Source of the DNA: Methylobacillus sp. MM3 | GTDB lineage: Bacteria; Pseudomonadota; Gammaproteobacteria; Burkholderiales; Methylophilaceae | NCBI RefSeq assembly: GCF_001645185.1 | Contig: NZ_LXTQ01000057.1 | Coordinates: 116,381 to 180,380 of the forward strand | Reading direction: 5' to 3' | DNA: 64,000 nt | In this document: positions 34,047-42,668 of the stretch, in pieces | How positions within the stretch are numbered: position 1 is the first letter of the stretch | How the letters are laid out: every line of letters starts with the position of its first letter | The notes under the pieces: model-generated | The model's database searches: none | Seen by the model: the letters and a program-made list of their open reading frames with translations, nothing else | Told to the model about the DNA's origin: nothing | Position numbers and translations under genes: made by a program

Positions 34047-36079
34047 AGACGCTGACATGGAATGAAACGCCGGTCGTCTTCGAGTGCGAAGGCAGCCGTC
34101 TTGTCGGCATCGCGGCACTTCCGGCCCGGCCTGCCGCCACAGGCGTGCTCATCATCGTCGGCGGGCCGCAGTATCGTGCCGGCAGCCACCGGCAATTCAC
34201 CCTGCTGGCTCGCCATCTGGCAGGGCTTGGCATCGCCTCGCTGCGCTTCGATTATCGCGGCATGGGCGATAGCGAAGGGGAGAAGCGGTCCTTCGACCAG
34301 ATCAATGCGGACATCGGCGCCGCACTGGAGACCTTCTTGCAGCTTGCCCCGGCCATCGAGCGCGTTGCGCTCTGGGGCTTGTGCGATGCCGCCAGCGCGG
34401 CTATGTGCTATGCGCCCACGGATGGGCGCGTCGAGCAGCTTATCCTGCTCAATCCCTGGCTGCAGAGCTCGCCCAACGTGGCGCGGACGCGCCTGCGGCT
34501 GTATTACCCGGCGCGCCTGGGGCAGATGAATTTCTGGGCGAAACTGCTGGCGCTGGAGGTGGACATTCCCGTTACTGTTCGCGGCTTTCTCGATGACCTG
34601 AAATCGACTTTCCACTGGCAAGGGAAGTCCGGCAGTTCGGTGAACAGCATCGCCGATGAACACATGCTGGCCGGACTCGGGCAGTTTGGCGGTCAGGTGC
34701 TATTCATCATGAGCGAGAAAGATCTGACCGCCGGCATCTTCCGTACCCAGGTGGAGCACGACCGGCGCTGGCAGCAGGCGTGCCAGGCTGCCACCTTTCT
34801 CGATATTCCCGGGGCGGATCACACCTTTTCCACGCGGAAATTCCGCGATCAGGTGGCGCAGGTGACGGCGCACTCCTGTTTTACCCATGCGCTGCATGCG
34901 GAGACAGGCACTAACGAAGTTTTTCCGATGCGAGCCGCATTGCGCGCCGAGCTGACATCGATGAGTCGATTGCCGGACGATGGGCTGCAAGCCGCCTGGA
35001 CTGCGCTGGAAGCGAGAAGCGACGCCTCCATTTTTCAGTCCTGGAGCTGGATGAAGTCGTGGCTGGAGGCGCTGCCGGATGCCACGGAAATCTACCGGCT
35101 CGATATCTGGAACGGTGAAGAACTGGTCGGCATCGGGCTATTCGGCAAATCCACGCAAACCCGCCATAAACTGATCCGTTCCCGCGTGCTGTGGCTATCG
35201 GAGTCCGGCAGCCCCGCGCTGGATACGCTCACTATCGAACATAACAACCTGCTGATTGCCCGCGGCTGGGAAAACCGCGTCTGGCCTGCCGCGATTGACG
35301 AGTTGATGAGGCACAAGCAGGCGTGGGATGAAATCCGCATTTCCGGCATTACCAACGCCATATCGCGCATTTCGATCGAGCAGTATGCGCAGGCCATGGG
35401 GCTGATTCCCCAAACGGAATTCAGCAAGCCCTATTTCTGGGTGGACCTCGAAGGCATGCGACCGAACCGGGAGGAGTATCTGCGCGCCCTGAGCCGCAAT
35501 ACGCGGCAGCAGATTCGGCGGGCCATGAAGCTCTATGCCGAAAAAGGGCCGCTCGAAATATCGCTGGCCGGTTCGCAGGAAGAGGCATTGTCTTATCTCG
35601 ACCAGCTGAAACTGTTGCATCAGGCATATTGGAACAAAAAAGGCCTGCCGGGCGCGTTTTCAACCGGGTTCAGCAATCGTTTTCATCGCAATCTTGTCAC
35701 CGACGGCTTCGCCAACAACCAGATACAGCTCGCCAGGATCACGGCCGGCGAAGACACGATCGGCATTCTCTATAACTTCACCCACCAGAATCACGTTTGC
35801 AACTATCAGGCCGGGCTGGTCTACGGAGAAGACCCCAAGCTCAAGCCTGGGCTCGTCTGCCACACGCTGGCCATCGAGATGAATATCATGCTGGGGAACA
35901 AGTCATATGACTTTCTGATGGGCGATAGTCAGTACAAGCGCAGCCTGTCCACGCAAGAAGGCATGATGTACTGGCTGACGCTCAGGCAGCAGAAGGTTCG
36001 GTTCCAGATCGAGAACGTCGCGAAACAGGCGAGGTACAAACTGCATGCAGCCATACGCACTCACGACATCGCGGGCTGA
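34043..36079 (+). CDS. Fusion of exosortase A-associated hydrolase 1 (TIGR03100 type) and GNAT/BioF2 acyltransferase
   Basis: A 678-residue two-domain protein. Residues 1 to about 285 are an alpha/beta hydrolase: IIVGGPQYRAGSHRQF, SLRFDYRGMGDSEGEKR, VALWGLCDAASAAMCY and a late GADHTFS histidine. The elbow reads GLCDAAS, so the nucleophile may be Cys. Residues from about 310 to 678 are a FemAB-like acyltransferase: FQSWSWMKSWLEAL, LSRNTRQQIRRAMKLY, LHQAYWNKKGLPGAF and SYDFLMGDSQYKRSL. The ATG at 34043 overlaps the previous stop (ATGA). In the family as I know it, hydrolase 1 is usually separate, so the fusion ties hydrolase and transferase activities. There is no sign of frameshift at the joint. 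Confidence 0.87.
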   Translation: MKTLTWNETPVVFECEGSRLVGIAALPARPAATGVLIIVGGPQYRAGSHRQFTLLARHLAGLGIASLRFDYRGMGDSEGEKRSFDQINADIGAALETFLQLAPAIERVALWGLCDAASAAMCYAPTDGRVEQLILLNPWLQSSPNVARTRLRLYYPARLGQMNFWAKLLALEVDIPVTVRGFLDDLKSTFHWQGKSGSSVNSIADEHMLAGLGQFGGQVLFIMSEKDLTAGIFRTQVEHDRRWQQACQAATFLDIPGADHTFSTRKFRDQVAQVTAHSCFTHALHAETGTNEVFPMRAALRAELTSMSRLPDDGLQAAWTALEARSDASIFQSWSWMKSWLEALPDATEIYRLDIWNGEELVGIGLFGKSTQTRHKLIRSRVLWLSESGSPALDTLTIEHNNLLIARGWENRVWPAAIDELMRHKQAWDEIRISGITNAISRISIEQYAQAMGLIPQTEFSKPYFWVDLEGMRPNREEYLRALSRNTRQQIRRAMKLYAEKGPLEISLAGSQEEALSYLDQLKLLHQAYWNKKGLPGAFSTGFSNRFHRNLVTDGFANNQIQLARITAGEDTIGILYNFTHQNHVCNYQAGLVYGEDPKLKPGLVCHTLAIEMNIMLGNKSYDFLMGDSQYKRSLSTQEGMMYWLTLRQQKVRFQIENVAKQARYKLHAAIRTHDIAG

Positions 36080-37286
36080 GCAGGCGCGGGCATATCTGGC
36101 GAAGCATGCGCTTACACCGGCCATTGTGCTCGGTCTCTGCAAGCACGGTCTCTATCTGACGCGCAATTTCGCCCGGCACGGCATCCCGGTGCTGGCTATC
36201 GAGAGCAACTTCAGCCAGCCCTCGGCGCACACCCGGTACGGATTCAAGATTTTCTGCCCGGACCTGCACGGAACTGCGCTGGTCGACACGCTGCTGGCGC
36301 TCAAGCCATGGGTGCCCGCGGCGACGCCGATCTTCCCCACCAACGATCGCATGGTGGAGGGGCTGCTGGCGCACTACAGCGTGCTCAGCGAGCATTTCCG
36401 ACTGCCTTTCCCGGAGGGCGATTTGCTGCGTCGTCTGGTCATCAAACCGGCGCTGAACCGCCTGGCCTCCGAAGCCGGACTCGATGTGCCGCGTTCGTTT
36501 TCGATTGCCGGGCTGGACGAGCTGGAGGGGGTACGCAACCAGCTCCGTTTTCCGGTCGCCGTCAAACCCGCCATGCCGATGATGAGCTTCAAGAGCCGTC
36601 GCTGCGACGACTATGCCGCGCTGGCGGCGCAGGTCGAGGTAAGCGCGCTGGTGCGCGAGCCCCTCATCGTGCAGGAATGGATAGAAGGGGACGACCGGGC
36701 GATCCTGTTCGGCGCCTATTACATCGCCAGCAACGGCGACTGCCTGGCCCGTTACTCCGGGCGAAAGCTGATGAGCTATCCTGCGCTGACCGGGCATGCC
36801 GCCGCGACCGAAAGCTACGACATCGGCGAGCGGCTGGATGAAGGGTGCCGTTTTCTGAGAGGCCTCGGTTGCTGGGGCCTGTGTTCGATCGAATACAAAG
36901 GTTTGCCGCCCGGCGAGGCGCGATTCATTGAAGTCACTGTCGGGCGTTGCGACTGGTGGATCATGGGGTGCGGCATCAATGGCGTGAACATTCCAATGGC
37001 CGCCTACAATGATTTGACGGGTGCCAGCCTGCCGTTTGACAACATGCAGACATCGGCCTACATTTGGCATGACATCGAACACGCGCTGCCGGTTCTGGCC
37101 GAAAATCTCTTGAAGCGCAGATGGTCTCTCGCCGATGGCGCAAAATATCTGATCCGGCCCAAAAAGGATGCACTTTGGGACTGGCTGGATCCGATGCCAT
37201 TCCTGTATTCGATGCCTTTCTTTTTTCTTGGTTGTATCGCAAAGCTGTTCCGTATCATCGTGAGGACGTTACGAAAAACAGGCTAA
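36045..37286 (+). CDS. ATP-grasp domain protein
   Basis: A 413-residue protein. An N-terminal pre-ATP-grasp part (AIVLGLCKHGLYLTRNFARHG) precedes the ATP-binding region with PVAVKPAMP, LIVQEWIEGDD and the Mg-binding FIEVTVGRCDWW. A C-terminal hydrophobic helix (MPFFFLGCIAKLFRIIV) may anchor it. Such enzymes ligate a carboxylate to an amine or thiol via acyl phosphate. It overlaps the preceding gene by 35 bases, so they are coupled. It may activate an amino acid or a sugar acid for the polymer. Confidence 0.85.
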   Translation: MQPYALTTSRAEQARAYLAKHALTPAIVLGLCKHGLYLTRNFARHGIPVLAIESNFSQPSAHTRYGFKIFCPDLHGTALVDTLLALKPWVPAATPIFPTNDRMVEGLLAHYSVLSEHFRLPFPEGDLLRRLVIKPALNRLASEAGLDVPRSFSIAGLDELEGVRNQLRFPVAVKPAMPMMSFKSRRCDDYAALAAQVEVSALVREPLIVQEWIEGDDRAILFGAYYIASNGDCLARYSGRKLMSYPALTGHAAATESYDIGERLDEGCRFLRGLGCWGLCSIEYKGLPPGEARFIEVTVGRCDWWIMGCGINGVNIPMAAYNDLTGASLPFDNMQTSAYIWHDIEHALPVLAENLLKRRWSLADGAKYLIRPKKDALWDWLDPMPFLYSMPFFFLGCIAKLFRIIVRTLRKTG

Positions 37287-37302
37287 CTTGACGGGTACCA
37301 CT

Positions 37303-38181
37303 ATGAAGCCCAGCTATCCATTCCTCGCTGTTTTCCTGGTCGGCATCGTTGGGGCCGTCGCAGTTCCCGGCCAGGCCGCCGTGGTTCGCGGCGAAACAGT
37401 CACCGCCGCCGAAACGGCGACCATGCCGCCGTTATGCAAGCTGATCGTGGTCGACAAGCCCAACGCGCACATCGACAGATACGCGCAACAAAAAAACGCG
37501 GCGTTGTTCGACCGGCCGGAATACCGCATGGCGAAAAACGCTTACCACGTCCATCATTGGTGCCGGGCCGTCATTTCCAGGATGCGCTACTATGCCGCCC
37601 GCTCCGAGCAGCAGCGGCGCGCCTACATGGGAGATTTCTACGATGAAATGGACTACGTGATCCGTAACACCGATCCCGCCTGGCCCTATATGCCCATGAT
37701 GCATGCGGAAAAAGGCGAAATGTATCTGGTGGACAAGAAATTACCGGAGGCCATGAACCAGGCGCTCAGTGCGATAAAGCTGAATCCGGCTTTCACCCGG
37801 GGCTACGTGCTGCTGGTCAATACCTATATCGCGATGGGGCAGAAAGACAAGGCGCTCGAAGCGGCCACGGAGGGAATCAGGCACAACCCGGCGTCCCACG
37901 CCCTCAAGAAGATGTACGATGAACTGGGCGGAACCAAGCCTTATCCGTCGGAGCCGGTCGCCACACCGGCCAAGCCGGCGCCGGAGCCTGCAGCGAAAGC
38001 GGAAGAGCCGGAAGCCTCCGCGCAACTGCCCCCGCCTTCGGCCGGCGAATTAAAGTCCGCGGATGAGGAAGCGGCGGTGCCCCAACCGTTGCGGCGGCCG
38101 GGAGACGCGGCCTCGCCATTGCCGGAGCCCGCCGCGCCGGAACCGCCCGGCCCGAAGAAATATTGCCGCTTCTGCCCGTAA
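37303..38181 (+). CDS. Exported TPR protein with proline-rich tail
   Basis: A 292-residue protein with a signal peptide (YPFLAVFLVGIVGAVAVPGQA). A helical middle contains two or three TPR-like units (MHAEKGEMYLVDKKLPEAMN, SAIKLNPAFTRGYVLLVNTY, DKALEAATEGIRHNP). The last 85 residues are rich in Pro, Ala and Glu and end KKYCRFCP. TPR proteins in EPS loci usually act as periplasmic scaffolds. The ATG at 37303 is preferred over a TTG at 37288. It lies in the plus-strand run between the ATP-grasp and glycosyltransferase genes. Confidence 0.8.
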   Translation: MKPSYPFLAVFLVGIVGAVAVPGQAAVVRGETVTAAETATMPPLCKLIVVDKPNAHIDRYAQQKNAALFDRPEYRMAKNAYHVHHWCRAVISRMRYYAARSEQQRRAYMGDFYDEMDYVIRNTDPAWPYMPMMHAEKGEMYLVDKKLPEAMNQALSAIKLNPAFTRGYVLLVNTYIAMGQKDKALEAATEGIRHNPASHALKKMYDELGGTKPYPSEPVATPAKPAPEPAAKAEEPEASAQLPPPSAGELKSADEEAAVPQPLRRPGDAASPLPEPAAPEPPGPKKYCRFCP

Positions 38182-38195
38182 CGTCACCACCCCTT

Positions 38196-39233
38196 ATGCA
38201 GGTCGCCGACTCCATAGCCGAAAACGATACTCTCCCGCTGGTATCGGTGGTCATCCCGGCGTGCAACAGCGAACGCTACATTGCCGATGCCATCGACAGC
38301 GTATTGCAGCAGGATTACTCCGCGCTTGAAATCTGGGTAGTGGACGACGGCTCCGAGGACAACACCCGGGATATCGTCCGGAGCTATGGCGACAAGGTGC
38401 ACTTGTTAACGCAGCAGAACAAGGGCTCCGGCGCCGCGAGGAATCTGGGCATACAGCATGCGCATGGCAAATACATCGCCTTTCTGGATGCCGACGATGT
38501 CTGGCACAAAAATAAAACCAGTCTCCAGCTCGACGCGCTGCGGCGCAGTGGCTACAAGATGGCCTACAGCAGCTTTATTCGCTGGCATCCCGACGCACAA
38601 GGGCGCTATGCCGCGCCGGATTCGTTGTTCGGGACTCCGCACCATCCCGACACCACTTCCGCCAGAATCGTGACGGGCTGGACGTATGCGGACTTGCTGC
38701 TGGACTGCATCGTATGGACATCGTCCGTTCTCGTGGAAAAAGCCGAGATCGAAAAGGCCGGCCTGTTCGACGAGAGCCTGCGCAAGGGGCAGGACTACGA
38801 TCTCTGGCTGCGGCTGTCGCGGCAGATCGAAATGCTGGGGCTGGAGCAGCCGACCGCGCTTTACCGCATCCATCCGGACCACATCACGAGCGCCGTCAAG
38901 GCAATCAACTACGAATATCTGATTCTGACGCGTGCCCTCGCCAATTGGGGAGAGGCCGGTCCGGATGGGCGAACGCCGGCGGGATCGGTTTCCGCGCGGC
39001 TGGCCAAATCGTGTTTTCTGCATGGCCTGCGGCATTTGCGCTGCGGCGACCCGCGTATCGCCGCGCACGCTTTCCGCGAGTCGATGAAACATTCGGGCAT
39101 GCGCCCGAAGCCCTTGTTTTATTTACTGGCGGCACTTGGCAAATGCTGCTTTCGGCCGTTCGCGCATGAAAAAAAGATGGGTTTGCCCACCAGTGCGCCC
39201 GTCAGCCTTGAGGGACGCAAGTCTCAGGGATAG
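38196..39233 (+). CDS. Family 2 glycosyltransferase
   Basis: A 345-residue GT-A enzyme. It has VSVVIPACNSERYIADAIDS, VVDDGSEDNTRDI, GSGAARNLGIQHAHGKYIAF and LDADDVWHKNK (DxD metal motif), then DYDLWLRLS as the distal catalytic-base region. It transfers a sugar from a nucleotide donor to a lipid-linked acceptor, probably at the membrane's inner face. The ATG at 38196 is preferred; a TTG at 38163 would overlap the TPR gene. It is the last gene of the plus-strand run and converges on the flippase gene. Confidence 0.88.
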   Translation: MQVADSIAENDTLPLVSVVIPACNSERYIADAIDSVLQQDYSALEIWVVDDGSEDNTRDIVRSYGDKVHLLTQQNKGSGAARNLGIQHAHGKYIAFLDADDVWHKNKTSLQLDALRRSGYKMAYSSFIRWHPDAQGRYAAPDSLFGTPHHPDTTSARIVTGWTYADLLLDCIVWTSSVLVEKAEIEKAGLFDESLRKGQDYDLWLRLSRQIEMLGLEQPTALYRIHPDHITSAVKAINYEYLILTRALANWGEAGPDGRTPAGSVSARLAKSCFLHGLRHLRCGDPRIAAHAFRESMKHSGMRPKPLFYLLAALGKCCFRPFAHEKKMGLPTSAPVSLEGRKSQG

Positions 39234-39289
39234 TCTTTACCATTATTGCTGCGGAGGTTGCCTGCGGAATTGCGAATTCAAGACAGCTC

Positions 39290-40780
39290 TCAGTTGGCCG
39301 GGCGCCATATGCGCACGGCTGACCATGCGGCATGACATTTCTTCAGCAGATAGGATTCCGCACCGGGCGGACGTCCGGCCATCCACCACAGGCCAAGTAC
39401 AGTGACAGTGTAGGTCGCTGCACCCATGGATATCTTGAGAGCGGCCAGCGCTCCCGGCAGCAGGGCGAGATGGCCCACGCTGGCCGATAGCACGGCAGTC
39501 ATCGCGGCAGCGCCGAGAAGCGGGCGGATCGAGGAGCGTATGATTTCCCGAAACCGCAGCCCGGGAAGCGTTCTTACCAGGAGCCAGAACGATAGCCAGA
39601 CGCCTATGGCAACCACGAAGAGCCTGAGCCAGGCGATCTCGAGTGCATCGCTGCCGGGAATGACCGTGAATGCCAGCACGCCGAACACGGCCACCCGAAT
39701 CCATATGCCGATGACGCTGATGCCGATTTTACCCAGGACGATCAATACATAACCGCCGCTGGTCGTCAGCGACTGGATGATATTCACCAAGGCGAGAATC
39801 TGGATGAAGGGCACGGCGATCATCCACTTTTCGCCGAGTAGAAAAAGCACCACTTCATGCGCGACCAGTGCCAGGCCTGCCGCTGCAGGAATGGCGACCA
39901 GGGTCTGCACGCCTTGCGCCAGCAGGAAAATGCGCTTGAGTTCCTGCGGGTCTTCCCTGGCGGCGGCAAATGCCGGGAAAAGCACCCGGTTGAGTGGCGC
40001 GAGCAGCTCGCCCGAAGGCATGGCCGAGATATCGTCGGCGAGTGAGTAAGCACCCATGGTCGCGGCCTGCGTCCAGCGACCCACCAGGATTTTGTGCAAG
40101 TTCTGGTGTAGGTAGTTGCCGATGCTGCGCAGCAGCATCCATTGCGATATAGAGAAGATTTCGCCGAATTTTTCGAGACTGAGTCGTGGCCGCATCGGGT
40201 GCAGCCAATAGCTGAGCCCGACCCCGACGGTACGCCCGACCAACGCACCGATCACCATCGCCCAGTAGGAGCGTAGCAGCCATGCAAGGATGATGGTAGT
40301 GATGAACCCGGCCATGCGCCGCAGGAAAAGAAAGCGGAATTCGGCGCCAAATCGCATGTGCTTCTGGTAGGTGACGATTCCGATGTTCTCGAATCCGGCG
40401 ATCATCAGGGAAAAGGGCAGTACTTGCAGTACGGTCTGGACGCGCTCGTCCTGAAAATACGCGGCGGCCAGCGGCGCGGACAACACGAGGATCAGCGTGG
40501 CGGTCGACGTCTGCAGCAACCGCAAGGTCCAGGCCGTGTTGTAGTGCGCATGCGTGGCATGGCTGTTCTGGATGAGGGCGACATTGACGCCGAGATCGAG
40601 CAACACGTCCGCCAGGGCAATCGCAATCGATGCCATGGCAATGACGCCGAAGTCTGCCGGCGTGAGCAACCGGGCAAGGATCAGGGTGCTGACGATGCCG
40701 ATCAGCCTGTCGGTCCAGCGCATGGCGACGACCACTGCGGCACCCTGCGCGATCGACATGACACCCGGTTCGCGCGCCAT
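39290..40780 (-). CDS. Polysaccharide flippase (Wzx/MOP superfamily)
   Basis: A 496-residue protein with 12 or so predicted membrane helices. The N-terminus (MRWTDRLIGIVSTLILARLL then TPADFGVIAMASIAIALADV) and LLDLGVNVALIQ are typical of lipopolysaccharide/EPS flippases (WzxC-like). The C-terminal 40 residues are basic and cytoplasmic. The ATG at 40780 has AAGG upstream. It probably exports the undecaprenyl-linked repeat unit made by this locus. It is followed upstream on the same strand by glycosyltransferase and pyruvyl transferase genes. Confidence 0.88.
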   Translation of the reverse strand: MAREPGVMSIAQGAAVVVAMRWTDRLIGIVSTLILARLLTPADFGVIAMASIAIALADVLLDLGVNVALIQNSHATHAHYNTAWTLRLLQTSTATLILVLSAPLAAAYFQDERVQTVLQVLPFSLMIAGFENIGIVTYQKHMRFGAEFRFLFLRRMAGFITTIILAWLLRSYWAMVIGALVGRTVGVGLSYWLHPMRPRLSLEKFGEIFSISQWMLLRSIGNYLHQNLHKILVGRWTQAATMGAYSLADDISAMPSGELLAPLNRVLFPAFAAAREDPQELKRIFLLAQGVQTLVAIPAAAGLALVAHEVVLFLLGEKWMIAVPFIQILALVNIIQSLTTSGGYVLIVLGKIGISVIGIWIRVAVFGVLAFTVIPGSDALEIAWLRLFVVAIGVWLSFWLLVRTLPGLRFREIIRSSIRPLLGAAAMTAVLSASVGHLALLPGALAALKISMGAATYTVTVLGLWWMAGRPPGAESYLLKKCHAAWSAVRIWRPAN

Positions 40781-40785
40781 GGGCC

Positions 40786-41691
40786 TTATTTCCTGCTGGA
40801 GAAGCCTAGCGTGGCGCGGAGAAGCCGATGGGAGAACCCTATGTAGCGCCATCCTCCGCGGCATGCCAGGCTACGCAAATGGCTAGCCCAGGCCGGGCCG
40901 AGATGAAAAGCGCGCAACTGCTGGCCGGAGAGCGTGTGGTGAGCCGCCGCCAAACGTTTTTGCACGATTTTTCGCACATCCCGGCGGTCGCCGAGCTTCA
41001 GCATGCGCCGGTACAGCGAGACATGGCTTTCGACGTACGCTACCGACTTCGAGGCCGAGCCCGGCGTGTCGTTGATGACGAAGGTGGGAAGGTCCAGCAC
41101 GCGTATGCGGCAGTTGGCGCACGTTAGCCTAAAAGCAAGCCAGGTCCACTCGAGATAGGCCTGCGGGTCTTCGAAAAACGAAACCGGTACCGATTCCGAG
41201 CGGAAAAGCGCGCCGCACGAAGCCAGCCAGTTTTCATGGAACAGGGCGAGCTGCGGGTCGGCTTCCACCTTGTCGAGCCGATGCATGGCGGCTTCTTCGC
41301 GGTTCGCCGAGCGGCGCAGGCCGTTGGTGATGACCAGGTCCGCTGCCGGCGGCGTTTCGATTGCGGCCATGCGCAACGGTATCGCCTCGGGCAGATACAG
41401 ATCGTCGTCGTCGAGAAAGCAGAAATATTTTGAGGTCACGGCTTTGCGTCCTGCCAGGATCGCGGCGGGCAGGGAGGCTTGCCGAATGCTGATCAGTTCG
41501 ACCTTGGACTGCGACAGCGCTTCGAGCAAAGGGGCGTGATAGTGATTGCCGTTGACCACCACGATGACATGGATCGACGGCTGCTGTTCCTCATCCTGAG
41601 CCAGGCTGTCCAGCGCGCGCAGCAAGGAGTTCGCGCGCTCCTGCGTGGCGAGGGTGGGTACGATTACGGTCACGTCTGCGGGCAAAGGCAT
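40786..41691 (-). CDS. Family 2 glycosyltransferase
   Basis: A 301-residue GT-A enzyme: VTVIVPTLATQERANSLLRA, VIVVVNGNHYHAPLLEALSQ and YFCFLDDDDLYLPEAI with the acidic metal motif. It is less like the GT2 at 38196. The ATG at 41691 is preferred, with GGAGGAG 6 bases upstream; an ATG 6 bases earlier is the alternative. Donor and acceptor are unknown. Tight spacing on both sides puts it in the minus-strand EPS operon. Confidence 0.85.
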   Translation of the reverse strand: MPLPADVTVIVPTLATQERANSLLRALDSLAQDEEQQPSIHVIVVVNGNHYHAPLLEALSQSKVELISIRQASLPAAILAGRKAVTSKYFCFLDDDDLYLPEAIPLRMAAIETPPAADLVITNGLRRSANREEAAMHRLDKVEADPQLALFHENWLASCGALFRSESVPVSFFEDPQAYLEWTWLAFRLTCANCRIRVLDLPTFVINDTPGSASKSVAYVESHVSLYRRMLKLGDRRDVRKIVQKRLAAAHHTLSGQQLRAFHLGPAWASHLRSLACRGGWRYIGFSHRLLRATLGFSSRK

Positions 41692-41720
41692 GGTCATCTC
41701 CTCCGCTACGTCTTTCCTGG

Positions 41721-42668
41721 CTAACGAATGGGTACGCGATGCAGCATGAGCCGCATGCGGCCGACCTTGTAACTGTTGCGTATGAAGGGGGGCAATCGCT
41801 CCCAGAAAGGGTTTTCCTGCGGACGGATGGCGTCTGTCCACGCCACGCCTTTCTCCGACAGGCTGTACTCCCAGACGCTTCGATTCTTGTGATAGGCCCC
41901 GGGGGCGATGGTGACCGGTTTGCCGGCGATCGCGCAGACAATGGCCGAGTGCAATCGGTTGGTGGTGATGGTGCGGCTGTAGAGGTGTATGCGCATCCAG
42001 TGCGCGAAGCTGCTGGCAGCACCCGCCGGGTCGATGACCACGCCGGTGGGATGCAATGCATGCACTGCGGGCGGGAGGCGTTCGTTATCCTCGCGGAAGA
42101 CGATCAGGTCGTAATTGCCGCGCGGCATTTCACGCAATCCGGCAATGGCGCAGAGATCGGCTGGTTCCAGGGCCAGGGCGGTATCCTGGTCCAGGCCCGG
42201 CGTGACGCCATATCGACTGAGATCGATGTCATGGAACACCTGCAAGGAGGTTTTTTCCCGTGCAAAAAAGATCAGGTCGCGGCAGCGCACGGCGGCGAGC
42301 GCGCGTTCAAAACGGTTTTTCAGCTTCTCCGGCGCGGCTTCGCTCGATTGCGGCCCTTGCACGACGAGATGCACTTCGCGGGCGACAGACCGTTCCAGAT
42401 CGAAGAAAGGGCGGCCGCTGCCCCAGCTGTTATAGCCTCCGCTGCCATGGAGGTAGATGCAGTGGTCGGGTGTCGTGGCTTGGTGTTCCAGTTCGGCGGA
42501 GTCGCAGCTCGACCAGGTCAGGCCCGCCGCATCGGCCATTTTCTCGGCACCGGCATAGATCAGGTAATCCCCCCAGTTGCCGCCGGGACGTACGAAGAGC
42601 CAGGGGCGCTCGCGATGGCGTTCGAAAATCTGGCGCAAGTCAGGGGAATGGCTCAATTCACGCACCAT
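41721..42668 (-). CDS. Polysaccharide pyruvyl transferase family protein
   Basis: A 315-residue protein of the CsaB/PssM-like pyruvyl transferase family. It has LFVRPGGNWGDYLIYAGAEK at the N-terminus, then IYLHGSGGYNSWG, and RTITTNRLHSAIVCAIAGKP at the conserved C-terminal His/Arg site. Such enzymes add a pyruvate ketal from PEP to a sugar, giving acidic EPS. The ATG at 42668 overlaps the previous gene's end (stop 42653), indicating coupling. No structure of the product can be inferred. Confidence 0.82.
   Translation of the reverse strand: MVRELSHSPDLRQIFERHRERPWLFVRPGGNWGDYLIYAGAEKMADAAGLTWSSCDSAELEHQATTPDHCIYLHGSGGYNSWGSGRPFFDLERSVAREVHLVVQGPQSSEAAPEKLKNRFERALAAVRCRDLIFFAREKTSLQVFHDIDLSRYGVTPGLDQDTALALEPADLCAIAGLREMPRGNYDLIVFREDNERLPPAVHALHPTGVVIDPAGAASSFAHWMRIHLYSRTITTNRLHSAIVCAIAGKPVTIAPGAYHKNRSVWEYSLSEKGVAWTDAIRPQENPFWERLPPFIRNSYKVGRMRLMLHRVPIR

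Noticed and set aside
37303..38181. TPR protein considered as a PEP-CTERM substrate because of its Pro/Glu-rich tail
   Set aside because: The tail lacks a PEP motif followed by a membrane helix and basic end.
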